Assembly: GCA_963930655.1 (NCBI GenBank)
Contig: OZ005617.1
Location: 746,501-810,500, forward strand
Direction of reading: 5' to 3'
Source: Myrica gale
Taxonomy: Eukaryota; Streptophyta; Magnoliopsida; Fagales; Myricaceae
Length of the DNA: 64,000 bases
Shown here: positions 48,290 to 59,189 of the stretch, in pieces
Numbering within the stretch: position 1 is the first letter of the stretch
How the letters are laid out: every line of letters begins with the position of its first letter
The notes under the pieces: generated by a model
Database searches by the model: none
What the model was told of the DNA's origin: nothing
The model's input: the letters and a program-made list of their open reading frames with translations, nothing else
Position numbers and translations under genes: made by a program

Positions 48290-48415
48290 CTTCGGAAATG
48301 GAAGAGTGAAGAGAACTGAACTGAAACTCTCCGTGTCTTTGTGAACGTGCGGATCTTTACCGGTTATGATGTTTTCGTCGATGAATTTGGATAATGTTTC
48401 CGATAGACCCAATGA

Positions 48416-48424
48416 TTATATATA
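48416..48424 (-). promoter_or_regulatory. TATA box of the AGP gene
   Basis: The minus strand reads CTATATATAATC. Initiation near 48390 would give a leader of about 100 bases before the ATG at 48289. Confidence 0.5.
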
Positions 48425-49496
48425 GAATCGATCGTGTTTGAAACTAAACGTTGTGATTTCCAGAATTTTTTATAAGGGAAATGTGACCGTTGGATAGTGG
48501 GGGCGCAATGTGACCGGCCGTAGGGAGTGGAGTTATCCGTTGCTTGGAAGGATGCGACTGTCTCGGCCGGTCAAGTTGTCGGATACTAGTCGGACAAATG
48601 TGCCGGGAACGAATAATGATTCGAATGGGCCCAGAGAAAAACATAAAACAACCAATCATTTGAAAAGGCTCCAGAAAAAAAGAAACCGGCTCTAATGATA
48701 ATAATGATTGGGAGGAGCTCGGCGATCATGAACATAAACTTCAAATGGAATCCTAGGAAAGTTTTCACAATTTTTTTTTCAGAAATACCGAACATATTCA
48801 GAATTCAAATACAAACACCAATATATTTTACACAATCTCTAACAATTTTTTAATTTTTTATTCAACATAAATGTTCTCTCTCTATATTTTTTCACATAAA
48901 TCCAATATTTTTTTATTAAACAATTACATCAAATCATTTATCTCTTCACTTTACACAAACACCAATAAAATACTATTCAACATAAAAATTCACAACTTCT
49001 TTAAAATCCTACATTTTTACTCAAAAACGAACATAACCCTATATTTTTTAGCTTATTAGATCCTCTCTTTATAATTAACAACAACAAAAATTGATGGAAA
49101 TGATTAATGGCTGGTATATTTTGAGATTTCTGTTCAATTAATTTGTGACTTAATTAGAAGGTTGTATTGTGAATACTGAATAGTCTAATCTTTCTAGAGT
49201 TTGTTGTGACTTTTAATTTGATATATTCTTTAATTTGTTGTCTAGATTATTCGATTGGGATAGTAAATTTGCAGTCTAACATGGTCTTTTTTTTTTGTTC
49301 TAATTAGAAACTTATTCTATTTTACAGAAGTCTATAGAAGCTCAAAAGACATGAGAAGGAACACAGTAATCTACCATAAAAAATAAAGTGAGAAGGAGAG
49401 CAAGAAGTATCTATTTATCAATGCATGATGCAACTCAAACAAAACAATAGATAGGTTCTGATTCTGACCAAGATCTCACTTTTGTTGAGTTTTTAG

Positions 49497-49657
49497 TAGA
49501 AAAAATGCTTGGTGTAATTTCTCGGTTATTTTCAAGTTCTTGTTGAAAAGAATCTGACGGTTCAGGATCTTTAGATGTATAGAGTCTACTTCTAAAATGA
49601 ATCATGAGCCGTCATATTCTTTCCAAAAGAACCTGGGAAGAGCACTAAGCATTTCTC
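49497..49657. mobile_element. Second copy of the 31358 Mutator-like MITE family
   Basis: It shares with 31358-31525 the blocks AAGAATCTGACGGTTCAGGATCT and the inverted TCATTTTAGAAGT, and has matching ends (AAAAAATGCTTGGTG and inverted GAGAAATGCTTAGTG). The target duplication is no longer clear. Confidence 0.6.
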
Positions 49658-50046
49658 TTAAAATTGGAATGATTATCATAGGAGCCCATTTTTTAGTTTT
49701 GGTTTCGCTCTAGAATATATCGAAATTAGAAATCGAAAATTCCATATTCTAATTGGATATTTTGTTGGCCAAATTATATACGTTATAATTGGCTGACTCT
49801 ATTTTTAAGTATTTTGAACATGTATTTGGTGTTTTGTTGGTTAAATTGAGCTTATGAAATAGAATGTAGTCCTTTTTTCAGTTGGAGTGTATTCTATCGA
49901 TCATGAATTAATCATTTGACACAAAATATTATTTATTTTTTCTATATCAAATAACAAGATTAAAATAACATTCATTAAAAATGGATGTAATTGTGTAACT
50001 TGCTAATTTCTATCAACAAAAAATTAATTTGTGGCCATATTAAGGG

Positions 50047-50232
50047 GGTGTTTGGCTCAAAATTTCCACACTCATTAAAAAATTATAAAATAATCTCTCT
50101 CCTCATCAAATTATTTTATTATTATTATAATATTAATTTAAATATTCTCTCTCTTTATTTTTCAGCAAAATCCCACAAAATATCTTTAATTTTCACAAAC
50201 CTTAATACTCTAAAATTTCTATTTCTGAACAC
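50047..50232. mobile_element. Diverged MITE of the 1350/50442 family, reverse orientation
   Basis: The ends GGGGTGTTTGGCTCAAAATTT and inverted GGGTGTTCAGAAATAGAAATT are similar. The interior has the AATAATCTCTCTCCTCATCAA block, the reverse complement of the family core. The target duplication is unclear. Confidence 0.55.
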
Positions 50233-50441
50233 CCAGTTTTTTTTAATAAGGGCTCAAGCATTAAAATATATTATCCAAACTTTAAATTTCTGATTTCGAT
50301 TACAGTTAAAAAAAATAGAACAAAATTCCCACTCGCTCCCGTTTCGACGCCGACATTAATAAGGCGGAACTGGAAATTTTCATTTTCCCCTCCCATAATA
50401 ATGTTTATTGTTTATTTAGTCCATATGTGTGAAATTTTTTA

Positions 50442-50629
50442 GGTTGTGTTTGAGTGTTAAAATTTTAAGGAGGTCAAAATTTCAGGGTATTTAAATTGAC
50501 GAAAAAGTGAAGATAGATGATTTGAATTAGTTTATTATATTTATTATAATAAAAATTAATGATTTGATAAAAAAGAAGATTATATTATAATTATTTTATT
50601 ATATTAAAGTTTTGTGTATCAACGTAACC
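50442..50629. mobile_element. Tourist-like MITE, closest relative of the one at 1350
   Basis: A 188-bp element begins GGTTGTGTTTGAGTGTTAAA and ends with the inverted GGTTACGTTGATACACAAAA. It is flanked by TTA on both sides (50439-50441 and 50630-50632). Length and sequence agree with 1350-1538. It lies about 290 bp upstream of the SmB ATG. Confidence 0.8.
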
Positions 50630-50730
50630 TTAAGACACGTGGTTACCTATAATTAAAACTCGAGAGGATGCGGGAGAAATTTTGGTGGAGGTAAGCCGCT
50701 CCAAAAATGAAACCCTAAAAATGCTCCATA

Positions 50731-50866
50731 GAAGTTAAAACCCCAAATTCATTCTGAAGCCGCTGCGCTGCCATTCGGCAAAAGCTCCTGGACTAGTCGC
50801 TTCAAGAAGTAAAACCCCAATACATTTTGAAGCCGCTCTCCCCCATTCGCCAAATCTTCCTCTCCC
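50731..50866 (+). repeat. Tandem duplication in the SmB 5' leader or promoter
   Basis: Two diverged copies about 75 bp apart share the TAAAACCCCAA, TGAAGCCGCT and CCATTCG blocks. The second copy ends within about 60 bases of the ATG. Confidence 0.6.
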
Positions 50867-50922
50867 TGCTTCTGAGACATTCTGAAACCCTAGTTTAGTC
50901 CTTAGCCAGAAATCTAGCAACA

Positions 50923-51753
50923 ATGTCGATGTCGAAGAGTTCGAAGATGCTACAATATATCAACTACAGGATGCGGGTCACAATCCAGGATGGCCGGCAG
51001 CTTGTTGGGAAGTTCATGGCCTTTGACCGCCACATGAACCTCGTAATCGGCGACTGCGAGGAGTTTCGCAAGCTTCCACCGGCAAAAGGTAAGAAGACCA
51101 ACAACGAAGAGCGTGAGGACCGCCGCACCCTCGGCCTGGTCCTCCTACGTGGAGAAGAGGTTATTTCCATGACCGTCGAGGGCCCACCGCCTCCTGAGGA
51201 ATCCCGCGCCAAGGCCGTCAGCGCTGCTGCTATGGCAGGACCCGGCATCGGCCGCGCTGCTGGCAGAGGCATTCCAACTGCGCCGCTCATTCAGGCCCAG
51301 CCCGGACTTGCTGGGCCCGTTCGTGGCGTTGGTGGCCCAGCCCCGGGTATGATGCAGCCTCAGCAAATGGCACGACCGCAGCTTTCGGCTCCGCCCATGA
51401 CGTACCCAGCTGCTCCAGTGATCCGCCCACCTTCCCAGATGCCCCCGCCTCCTTATCCAGGGCAGGGGCAGGCTCCTCCGCCTATGATGCGTGGCCCTCC
51501 ACCTCCAGGGCAGTATGCACCGAGGCCTGGTGGGCCGCCGCCGCAGCCCTTCCAACTTCCACTGCCTCCGCAGTTCGCGCAGAGACCAATGGGTCCACCA
51601 CCACCAGGTCAGATGATGAGAGGACAACCGCCACCGCCTCGTCCCGGTATGCCACCTCCTCCACCTGGTGGCGGCGTTCCTGTTTACGGGCCTCCACGTC
51701 CAGGTATGCCGCCTCCGCCAAACCCTCAGAATCACCAGCAGCAGCAACAGTGA
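50923..51753 (+). CDS. SmB: Spliceosomal core protein SmB/SmB'
   Basis: A subunit of the heptameric Sm ring on U1, U2, U4 and U5 snRNAs. The 276-residue frame has no intron. The Sm fold covers roughly residues 8-87: the Sm1 motif lies in [20 protein letters not shown] through [10 protein letters not shown] and Sm2 in [20 protein letters not shown]. The charged loop [19 protein letters not shown] between them is typical of SmB. The C-terminal two thirds are Pro/Gly/Met-rich with repeated PPPGM and RPGMPPPP motifs, the SmB tail that binds GYF/WW-type partners, and end NHQQQQQ. The ATG is at the start of a clean N-terminus [18 protein letters not shown] strong donor (TTAG then GTAAGG) falls 15 bases after the stop, suggesting a 3' UTR intron. 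Confidence 0.95.
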   Translation: MSMSKSSKMLQYINYRMRVTIQDGRQLVGKFMAFDRHMNLVIGDCEEFRKLPPAKGKKTNNEEREDRRTLGLVLLRGEEVISMTVEGPPPPEESRAKAVSAAAMAGPGIGRAAGRGIPTAPLIQAQPGLAGPVRGVGGPAPGMMQPQQMARPQLSAPPMTYPAAPVIRPPSQMPPPPYPGQGQAPPPMMRGPPPPGQYAPRPGGPPPQPFQLPLPPQFAQRPMGPPPPGQMMRGQPPPPRPGMPPPPPGGGVPVYGPPRPGMPPPPNPQNHQQQQQ

Positions 51754-52569
51754 GCCATTAGTCATTAGGTAAGGTTTGCTCCTCATTTCTTTTCTATTAA
51801 CGTTTCTCTTTATTAGGCCCTTTTGTTTGTTTGTTTCACTTCAATGGATGGGTTGTGAAAGTGGATCTGTTATATGTGTTTTTGTGAAAATTCTTCTTTG
51901 AATGTTGAAGAGTGTGGTTCTGATGAAAATATAATGTTGTCACTGTATATCTTTCACTGAAATTGCAGTACTCCGTTCTGTGTATGGAATGTTTGGTAAA
52001 AGTTCCATTATTGCCGTTTAAGTTGAGACTTGAGATTCTGGATGTTGTCGTATGCTCATTGTTTTCTTGCATAGTGTTGTGCTTCTAGGCATTGTGACAC
52101 CATTTGCTCCTATGCATAAAGTGTAATGCTATTGATTAATCTGTCAGTGTAAAGTTACTGATGTGCTTATTGGCCTTAATCTCATGGTTGATGAGTAGCA
52201 CATAGAAATGCACATAACACACACACACACACACACACATATCTTCATTTATAAATGAGGTTATAAAACTATGCCAAAAGCAAGTACTTCTTGATTGGGT
52301 TTTATAGTTTGGATGGAAACTTTTTTGTGCTTGTAGAAGTAAACTTTATCTGTATTACTGACTTTCACATAACTAATAAACAGATGAAAATAACTAATTA
52401 GATATGCTTATGTATTAGTATTCTTCTAAATAATCTTTTGGCTGAGGTACATTTGTTATGCATTTGATATGTATAAGGCCGTAGATTTTTCCTCCACTGA
52501 AACGATGGCTATAGCTATTTGCAATGTGATTGAAAGAAAATATATTCTTCGATTATTGGGGTGCCCTGT

Positions 52570-53319
52570 GTTGTTTCTTGAATAAAGGATATTAGATTTT
52601 GGCATGATGTTTGGTGTGGTGAGCAGCCCTTGAGTCTCACTTTCCCTATGGTTTTCTCCGTATCTCGTTGTAAGGAGGCTATGGTGGCGGATTGTCTGGT
52701 TGAGGATGATGGTGATGTGACTTGGAATGTTCCGTTCTCTAGAGCTACTAATGACTGGGAGTTGGAGGATTTTGATGCTTTCTTTGCCTTAGTGTACGGG
52801 GCTACCATCAGTCGCGGGGAGGAGGATGTGCTCCAGTGGATGGGCTCTAAGGATGGAAAGTTTTCTGTTAAATCGATGTATGGTGCGCTCAGAGGAGGGG
52901 CTGCTCCCTCTTTTCCGTGGAAGGATGTTTGGCGATCTTTGTGCCCTATGAGAGTTTCTTTCTTTGTGTGGGAGGCAGCTCTTGGTAGGAGCTTAACTAA
53001 TGATAACCTTCGCCGTAGAGGTTTCATTATTGCTGATTGGTGTTTCTTATGCCGATGTAGTGGGGAATCAGTTAATCATGTGTTGTTGCATTGTCCCTAC
53101 GCTTGTGGGCTTTGGTCCCATGTGCTCAATATTCTGAATTTCCGCTGGGTTATGCCAGAGAAGGTGGATGAGATGCTGAGGTGTTGGAAGAGAAGTCTTA
53201 GAAACCCCATTGCGCAGGCTATCTGGGGAATGATTACTCATTGTATCTAGTGGTGTCTTTGGCGTGAGCGTAACAGAAGATGTTTTGAGGATTGTTCTTT
53301 GTCCTTGGATAGGTTGCAG
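52570..53319 (+). mobile_element. LINE retrotransposon 3' fragment (zf-RVT region), degenerate
   Basis: The plus frame encodes the C-terminal region of a plant non-LTR reverse transcriptase: an RFWHDVWCGEQPL segment, then DVLQWMGSKDGKFSVKSMYG, PWKDVWRSLCPMRVSFFVWE, and a zinc-binding motif CFLCRCSGESVNHVLLHCPY. A TAG at 53248 interrupts before the continuing WRERNRRCFED segment. The reverse transcriptase and endonuclease cores are absent, so it is a 5'-truncated, dead copy. Confidence 0.85.
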
Positions 53320-53374
53320 GGTGTCTTTCTTTCTTTGTTGTTCTCTTGGGGGACAACAAAGAAAGAAAGACACC
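53320..53374. repeat. Perfect 22-bp inverted repeat at the end of the LINE fragment
   Basis: The arm 53320-53341, ending TTTCTTTGTTGT, is matched exactly by its reverse complement at 53353-53374, beginning ACAACAAAGAAA. The loop is 11 bases. Sequence before the hairpin is LINE-like; sequence after it is not obviously so. Confidence 0.9.
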
Positions 53375-53673
53375 TTCATCTTCAGTCTTTGGCCTTCAAA
53401 TTCGTCGTTTGCTCTCCCTGTCATCCTTTTTCAAAATTCAGGTTTCATGCTTGAATTTGTTGGGCTCCAATCTTCATTTTTAATTCAATGTGTTCTTACC
53501 CTTAGATTTCTTTTCAGTGTGGTTCCCTGTTATATTCTTCCTCTTTGCTTGTCTGCATCCCCTTTTGCCACCTTTTACTGGAGGTGTGGCTTATTAAAAA
53601 AAGTAAAAACTGTGGCGAACATCAACTGTTGTTTCTGTTGTAATTTCCTTCTTATTTCTCCCATCCTAAAGAA

Positions 53674-53785
53674 GTGAAGGCACTAAATTTCAAGATGAAT
53701 AATAACATTCTTTTATATAGGAGGTTTGTATGATGTTTCTTGAAGTAGTGATCTAATAAAGAGGTGAAGGCACTAAATTTCAAGA
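53674..53785. repeat. 22-bp direct repeat 90 bp apart
   Basis: GTGAAGGCACTAAATTTCAA plus two bases occurs at 53674-53695 and 53764-53785 without change, enclosing 68 unrelated bases. It may be a target duplication around a small insertion or a local duplication. Confidence 0.8.
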
Positions 53786-55288
53786 CTGCCTGTTAATGTT
53801 ATGGATTTAATTTTTTGTTGAGTTGGGGTTTTCAGTTAATTATATGATGGTTTTGGGCCTTTTTTTTATATCATGGTTTTTGAGGTACATAATGTTTCTT
53901 CTATCAATTGAATTTATAGGATAGAAACTGTTTCTTCTGTAGATTTTGTTTGAGACGTGTGTATTTTGAAGAGATACGTTAAATTGCCTCCCCCCCTCCT
54001 CTCTTCCCCCCTATTTAAGTTATGCTATTAATTTCTCAGAAGCGGCAGCAGACAACTTTACTTTAGTCCTCTCTAGAGGACATATTCCTTGGGCAAGTTA
54101 TTGGTTCTTATGTAGCATGTTTTGAAAACGCTATCATCTTTTGGTACCAGCATGACTTGTTATCAGCACTTTACGCCCTAGGTGATTTTAGAAGTAATCC
54201 AGAACTTATTCTGTGTGGAAGTTTGAAAATAGTGAAATGAATGTATTGGGCATACTTACCCCCCAAAAAAATGTGTTGGGCAAAGCTGCTCGATCACGTT
54301 CATGTTAGAAAGACCTCATTTATGAATTTCTTCTTGCTCTACCGTCAGTCCCGTAGTGTAATCAATGGTAGTCATGTGTGCAATTCCTTACATGTGGTTC
54401 TGGAACTTTGTTTTGAACTTTTGAATGACTGAGATGTTTTGCCTCCATTTGCACTTCCCAAGAAGTAGATGACAGAAACAAATCTTTGTTCTCTAATTTT
54501 ATTTGCCTTGATACTCTTGCCTTATGTTGTCAGTTGGTCTCAGTTCTTGGCTGTCCTTGTTAGCTTTATTTGTCCTAGTACTTTTGTTTTGTTTATGTGG
54601 GGGGTCTGCACCCTGGTGCACAGCACAATTACCGTTACAGCATGAACCTCTTTTGTAAAGTTTGAATTGATAAGCGCTTATTTGTAAAAGGATCCAAATA
54701 TAATTCCAAGCTTGTAGAATGTATAATTACTTCAGAAGAGCATTTATAAACAGCATGAAATACTTCCATTGGCATAGTTTGATTGACATCAAATGTAGTT
54801 GGGAAGGTATACAGTCATCTGGTCATGTTTCTTTAACTTGAGCGAGCATTGAGAAGTATTCAATTTTGCTTTATGGGTCTGGTAAATTTGTCTTTATATT
54901 TATCCAGTGTGTTTGATTTATTTATGCCCACAGTTTTCATGCTCAACAGACTGTCTTACATTTTTCAGTTTCTTCGGAAAAGATATTGTGGAAGTGGTGG
55001 CTTTACTTTGATTGTTAGTCTAGCATGGACCTCTGACTTCACCAAAATTAAAAGTAAAATTATCTACTTTGAGGGGCAGATAAAAAAAGAAAACAAAACC
55101 TATGGTAGAAAGAATGATATGCATATATTTGGTTCAACTGTTTTGAGGCAAGATTATCATCGTAGTACTAGTTTTTAGTTGTAGAATGCAATTGCAATCT
55201 CTTGTTGGTTTTCACATACCAAAGTTTCCTTGATAAGTTTTTCTTCATCACAAATACACTTCTGTCATCTTTTTTTTTTTTGCTGCAG

Positions 55289-55574
55289 GGGTATTGCAGT
55301 TTGTGCTGTGAAGGTTTTCAATTCGATCTGTCCTCTTGCTGCCTCTACATCTAGTTTAAGATTTGCTAGTTCTTTGGACTGGGGTGACTCTCTCTCCTCT
55401 AATACCTATGGATAGTGTTGGTGTTATCTTATGTTGTTAGCGCGGCCTGGCCTGTGTTTGGCTGTTAGACCAACGTCATGTATTATGTTCGTGCATGTTA
55501 TCAAGTGAACTTAAATACAGGACAGGTTCTGGATTTGGTGCCTCTCTTCTCTTTCTCTCTCTCTCTCGCTGTCT

Positions 55575-55606
<32 letters not shown>

Positions 55607-57149
55607 ATGTCCATCACTTGATTAATTACTTCTTGAAGTTACCATAGGTTTGGCATTTGGGAAATGAACCCCTCCCACAAGGTGCCTGTAATTAATCTGC
55701 TTGTCTGGTCTGCTATACAGTCTGAGAAACGGTTGGTGGAGCACCTATTCTTTTTCAAGCTGATTTTAAGTGTTGAAAACGCTTTCTACGATGTTCTCGG
55801 TGAATGCATTACTTTTTGGTGGGTCCACAGAGCTTAAAGTGACTAAAGTTGTGATTTTGGGTGCTTCTCGTCCATGTTGTGGCAATGGGCTGGTGTGTGT
55901 GCTAGGCTACTAGCACCATGTGAAACGGGGGTTGGAGCACCCATCTCTTTTTGCTCATGAATGGATCCAAATTTATCCTGGTCGGTTATCTGCACAAGTA
56001 ATTAGATCGAGCTCTTCTTTCCATGGACTGGTTCAGTACATGGCTGGTTTCAAAAATGGGTCTCACTGTTGCCAATAGCATCCTGATAGTCCCTGTCAAT
56101 GGGGAACATATTTGCACCTCACTACAAAACTAGCTGAACCTTGGTGATTCTTCAACCTTGTAACTGCAGAAATTCAGACACCATAGTCGCATGCAAATCA
56201 GCACAAATGCAAGAGGATAGCATTGTTGCTCGAAAGAGTTTGAAACTAGCGTCGTCTAACTAGCTGTTTAATCCTCATTTGGTTTATAAAAAAGAAGGAT
56301 GTCCCTTTCAAGGGTCCAAATAAAATTTCAAACTTACGGTTTACCACAAGAGTTTCGGAGTTTGTATTGCTATTTCTAGGGTCCGAAACACACAAAGAAA
56401 TGATCCGATACCCGAACCGTAAGGGACGAATCCGGGCTTAGATTGGTCCAGATCCACGTGTTTTTAAAGAGTATCAAACGGCTAAGTTTTTTAGAGCAAT
56501 TTTGTTCTCTGGTTCCCCTTCTTGCCCTTTTCTTCCTCAAGTCTCTTACGTCGCCGCCCCCTTCTCCCGAGTCGTGGGAGGTTCTGGTTGGGGGCGACGG
56601 ATGCAGACCGAGTGCGAAGTGTTCTGAAGAGGAGGAAAACTTTTGGGGAATTTTCTGGAAGGCAGCGCGTGGGAGAACAGAGGGTTTCGCGTGAAATTTT
56701 GTTTTCTGGCGCGGCAGTTTTCTAACCGTGGGATCAAGTATGGGGCAGGTGTCTTGACAACGTGAAACTGCTGGAGGAGGATTTGTGGAAGGTGAGCCGC
56801 TTCCTCCAGGTGCGTACACATACAGAAGCGCACGCTGACGAAATACGAGGATTAGGATTTAGTAAAGAAAACACGAGAACATTCATATGCATTTCGTCAC
56901 AACTTTCCAGAGTAAGGTTTCCTTTATAAGAACAAAGTCGCTTCTACTGGAAAGATCTCAAAACCCCATCCGCTTGTTTCTGCTTTGAATGTTACCACAA
57001 ATATGCTTCTTTCTGCTTTGAATCTTTGCAGAAAATGCTTCCGTTTGATTCCTGAATTCAGTATCAGACTTCAGTCAAAAAGCACACCAAGTTTTGGAGA
57101 AAGGAAGGGAAAGTAAACGTTTCTTTTAATAAGACCCTAAAAAGCAACC
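55289..57149. other. Intergenic region and leader of the RRM gene
   Basis: A CT microsatellite with a C run lies at about 55550-55606. No protein gene is supported to 57149. The right few hundred bases are promoter and 5' leader of the RRM gene. Confidence 0.5.
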
Positions 57150-59126
57150 ATGGATAAAGGTGAAGGAGGAGGGTTTAGGGAGGGCACGGATCAGATGGAT
57201 CAGTTTCATCGTAACGAGGCGATTTCTGCAGTTGCCGACGAGGGTTTTCTGGGCGAGGAGGACGACGATTACGAGGACTTGTACAATGATGTGAATGTCG
57301 GGGAGGGATTTCTACAGTCTCTGAGAAAGGGCGAGGAGCTCGGGTTTAGGAATCAGGAAGAGGAGAAGGGAGAGTCGTCACCGAAGGTAGCGCTGGAGCA
57401 GCGTGGAGTTTCCATAACTGGTGTCGGTGAGGGTGGTGGTGGAGCTAGCATGCCTGGGTTTCAAAACAATCAAGCGTTTAGAGGTAATGAGATCAAAGGG
57501 ACGATTGTATCAGGCAATGGTGGGATTAGAGTTGAGTTAGGGCAAAGGGGGGTGATGAGTAGGATGAATGAGGTCGAGGAGCAAAGTAGGAATAGTAATA
57601 GTATTTTAGGAGTGCAAGGGACTGTTGGGGGGCAGCAATCTCATGGTGGTGGTGTAGGGAATGTAGGGAGCGCAGGAAATGAGGGGTTGGTGAGGCAAGG
57701 TGGTGAAGGAGGTGGAAATGTGAACGGGTTTGGTGGTAATGGGGCTGGGAATACTGGTGGTGTCAGTAGTGGTGGGGGAGGAGGTGGTGGGACAATTTTG
57801 TTTGTGGGCGATTTGCATTGGTGGACGACTGATGCAGAACTGGAAGCAGAGTTGTGCAAGTATGGGGCTGTGAAGGAGGTGAAATTTTTTGATGAGAAAG
57901 CGAGTGGAAAGTCTAAAGGGTATTGCCAGGTTGAGTTTTATGACCCAGCTGCAGCGACAGCTTGTAAGGAGGGGATGAATGGGCATTTGTTCAATGGTAG
58001 GCCATGTGTTGTTGCATTTGCATCGCCTTATAGTGTTAAGAGAATGGGGGAGGCTCAGGTGAATAGGAATCAACAGGTGGCACAAGCTTCCCAAGCGAGG
58101 AGGGGGCCTAATGATACTGGGGGTAAGCCTGCTGGGAGCAACATTGCAACAGGGGGGGATTATCAAGGTGGGGATAATAATAGAGGTCATGGAAGGGGTA
58201 ACTGGGGACGAGGTAATGCCCAGGGAGGAATGGGGAATAGAGGACCGACTGGACCAATGAGGAATAGGGGTGGTGGGATGGGGGGGAGAGGCATAATGGG
58301 GAATGGTAGTAATGGGTTTGGTCAGGGCATTGGTTCAACCCCACCCCTGCTGCATCCTCAGTCCCTCATGAGCCAGGGTTTTGATCCGGCATTTGGTGGG
58401 CCTATGGGGAGAATGGGTGGCTATGGTGGCTTCCCTGGAGCTCCAACGCCTCCATTCGCAGGGATTTTGTCTTCATTCCCCCATGTGGGAGGTGTTGGTT
58501 TGCCTGGAGTAGCCCCACATGTGAATCCAGCATTCTTTGGAAGTGGGATGCCCATGCATGGAATGGGGATGATGCCCACGGCTGGTGTTGAAGGGCCTAG
58601 CATGGGAATGTGGACAGATCCTAGTATGGGTGGATGGGGTGGTGGGAGAGCTGGGGAGTCAAGTTATGGGGAGGAAACTGCATCTGACCATCAATATGGT
58701 GAGTTGAATCTTGATAAAGCTGGGAGGCCAAATGCCATGAAGGAAAAAGAGAGAGGTTCAGAAAGGGACTGGTCTGGGTCATCTGATAGAAGGTATCGGG
58801 AGGATAGAGATCCAGGTTATGATAGAGACATGCCCAGAGAAAAAGACCTTGGACATGACAATGACTGGCCCGAAAGAAGGCATCGGGATGATAGGGATAT
58901 TGGTCGAGAGCGGAATAGGGAGCCTGATCAGGACCAAGAGCGTTCTCGGGACCGAGACCGTGAGAGGGATCCTGATCGGGAGCTTGACCGCGAGAGGAAC
59001 AGAGAAGACAGAGTAAAATACGCTGATCATCATAGGTACAAGGACCTTGAAGTGGAGCACGAGGATGAAAGGGAAAGGGGCCGATCATCAAGGACTCAAA
59101 GCAAGTCACGGTTATCACAAGTGTAG
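57150..59126 (+). CDS. RRM protein resembling CPSF6/CFIm68, C-terminus truncated by a stop
   Basis: A probable nuclear RNA-binding protein related to the large subunit of cleavage factor I and to the plant family of Arabidopsis At5g55670 (from memory). It has 658 residues and no intron. The N-terminus is acidic (EEDDDYEDLYNDVNVGEGF, about residues 33-51). A Gly/Gln-rich linker follows. One RRM spans about residues 215-290, with RNP2 ILFVGDL and RNP1 SKGYCQVEF. Then come long Gly/Asn/Arg and Gly/Met/Pro-rich segments and an Arg/Asp/Glu-rich repeat region (SRDRDRERDPDRELDRER). The frame ends at TAG 59124-59126 just after SKSRLSQV. The next 20 in-frame codons (59127-59186) read EHRSRSRDADYGKRRRLTSK before TAG at 59187, closely resembling the expected family C-terminus, so the first TAG looks like a nonsense change. 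Confidence 0.88.
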   Translation: MDKGEGGGFREGTDQMDQFHRNEAISAVADEGFLGEEDDDYEDLYNDVNVGEGFLQSLRKGEELGFRNQEEEKGESSPKVALEQRGVSITGVGEGGGGASMPGFQNNQAFRGNEIKGTIVSGNGGIRVELGQRGVMSRMNEVEEQSRNSNSILGVQGTVGGQQSHGGGVGNVGSAGNEGLVRQGGEGGGNVNGFGGNGAGNTGGVSSGGGGGGGTILFVGDLHWWTTDAELEAELCKYGAVKEVKFFDEKASGKSKGYCQVEFYDPAAATACKEGMNGHLFNGRPCVVAFASPYSVKRMGEAQVNRNQQVAQASQARRGPNDTGGKPAGSNIATGGDYQGGDNNRGHGRGNWGRGNAQGGMGNRGPTGPMRNRGGGMGGRGIMGNGSNGFGQGIGSTPPLLHPQSLMSQGFDPAFGGPMGRMGGYGGFPGAPTPPFAGILSSFPHVGGVGLPGVAPHVNPAFFGSGMPMHGMGMMPTAGVEGPSMGMWTDPSMGGWGGGRAGESSYGEETASDHQYGELNLDKAGRPNAMKEKERGSERDWSGSSDRRYREDRDPGYDRDMPREKDLGHDNDWPERRHRDDRDIGRERNREPDQDQERSRDRDRERDPDRELDRERNREDRVKYADHHRYKDLEVEHEDERERGRSSRTQSKSRLSQV

Positions 59127-59189
59127 GAACACCGTTCGAGATCAAGGGATGCTGATTATGGGAAGAGACGGCGGCTTACCTCTAAATAG

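Larger units (their letters stand above)
48430..50440. other. Intergenic region with decayed MITEs
   Basis: No gene is supported. The left 300 bases are promoter of the AGP gene. Probable MITE-derived DNA occurs at about 48785-49040 (AT-rich, ACAAACACCAATA and TCAAAAACGAACATAACC ends), 49497-49657 and 50047-50232. The rest is AT-rich filler. Confidence 0.5.
51769..55288 (+). other. Proposed 3' UTR intron of SmB containing a LINE relic
   Basis: A strong donor GTAAGG at 51769 follows the SmB stop. A strong acceptor, a T run then TGCTGCAG, ends at 55288. The candidate downstream exon 55289 onward is non-coding, reading GGGTATTGCAGTTTGTGCTG. If real, the 3.5-kb intron holds the LINE fragment and a CA microsatellite at 52217-52239. 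An unspliced, earlier-polyadenylated transcript is equally possible. Inferred from splice consensus. Confidence 0.4.

Noticed and set aside
47673..48344. 223-codon Gly/Ala/Val-rich plus-strand frame
   Set aside because: It is the reverse complement of the Ser/Pro-rich AGP gene; repetitive composition keeps the opposite strand open.
51145..51786. 213-codon Arg/Trp-rich minus-strand frame
   Set aside because: Shadow of the Pro-rich SmB tail; no homology and biased composition.
57606..58190. 194-codon minus-strand frame
   Set aside because: Antisense to the Gly-rich RRM gene; no start context or domain.
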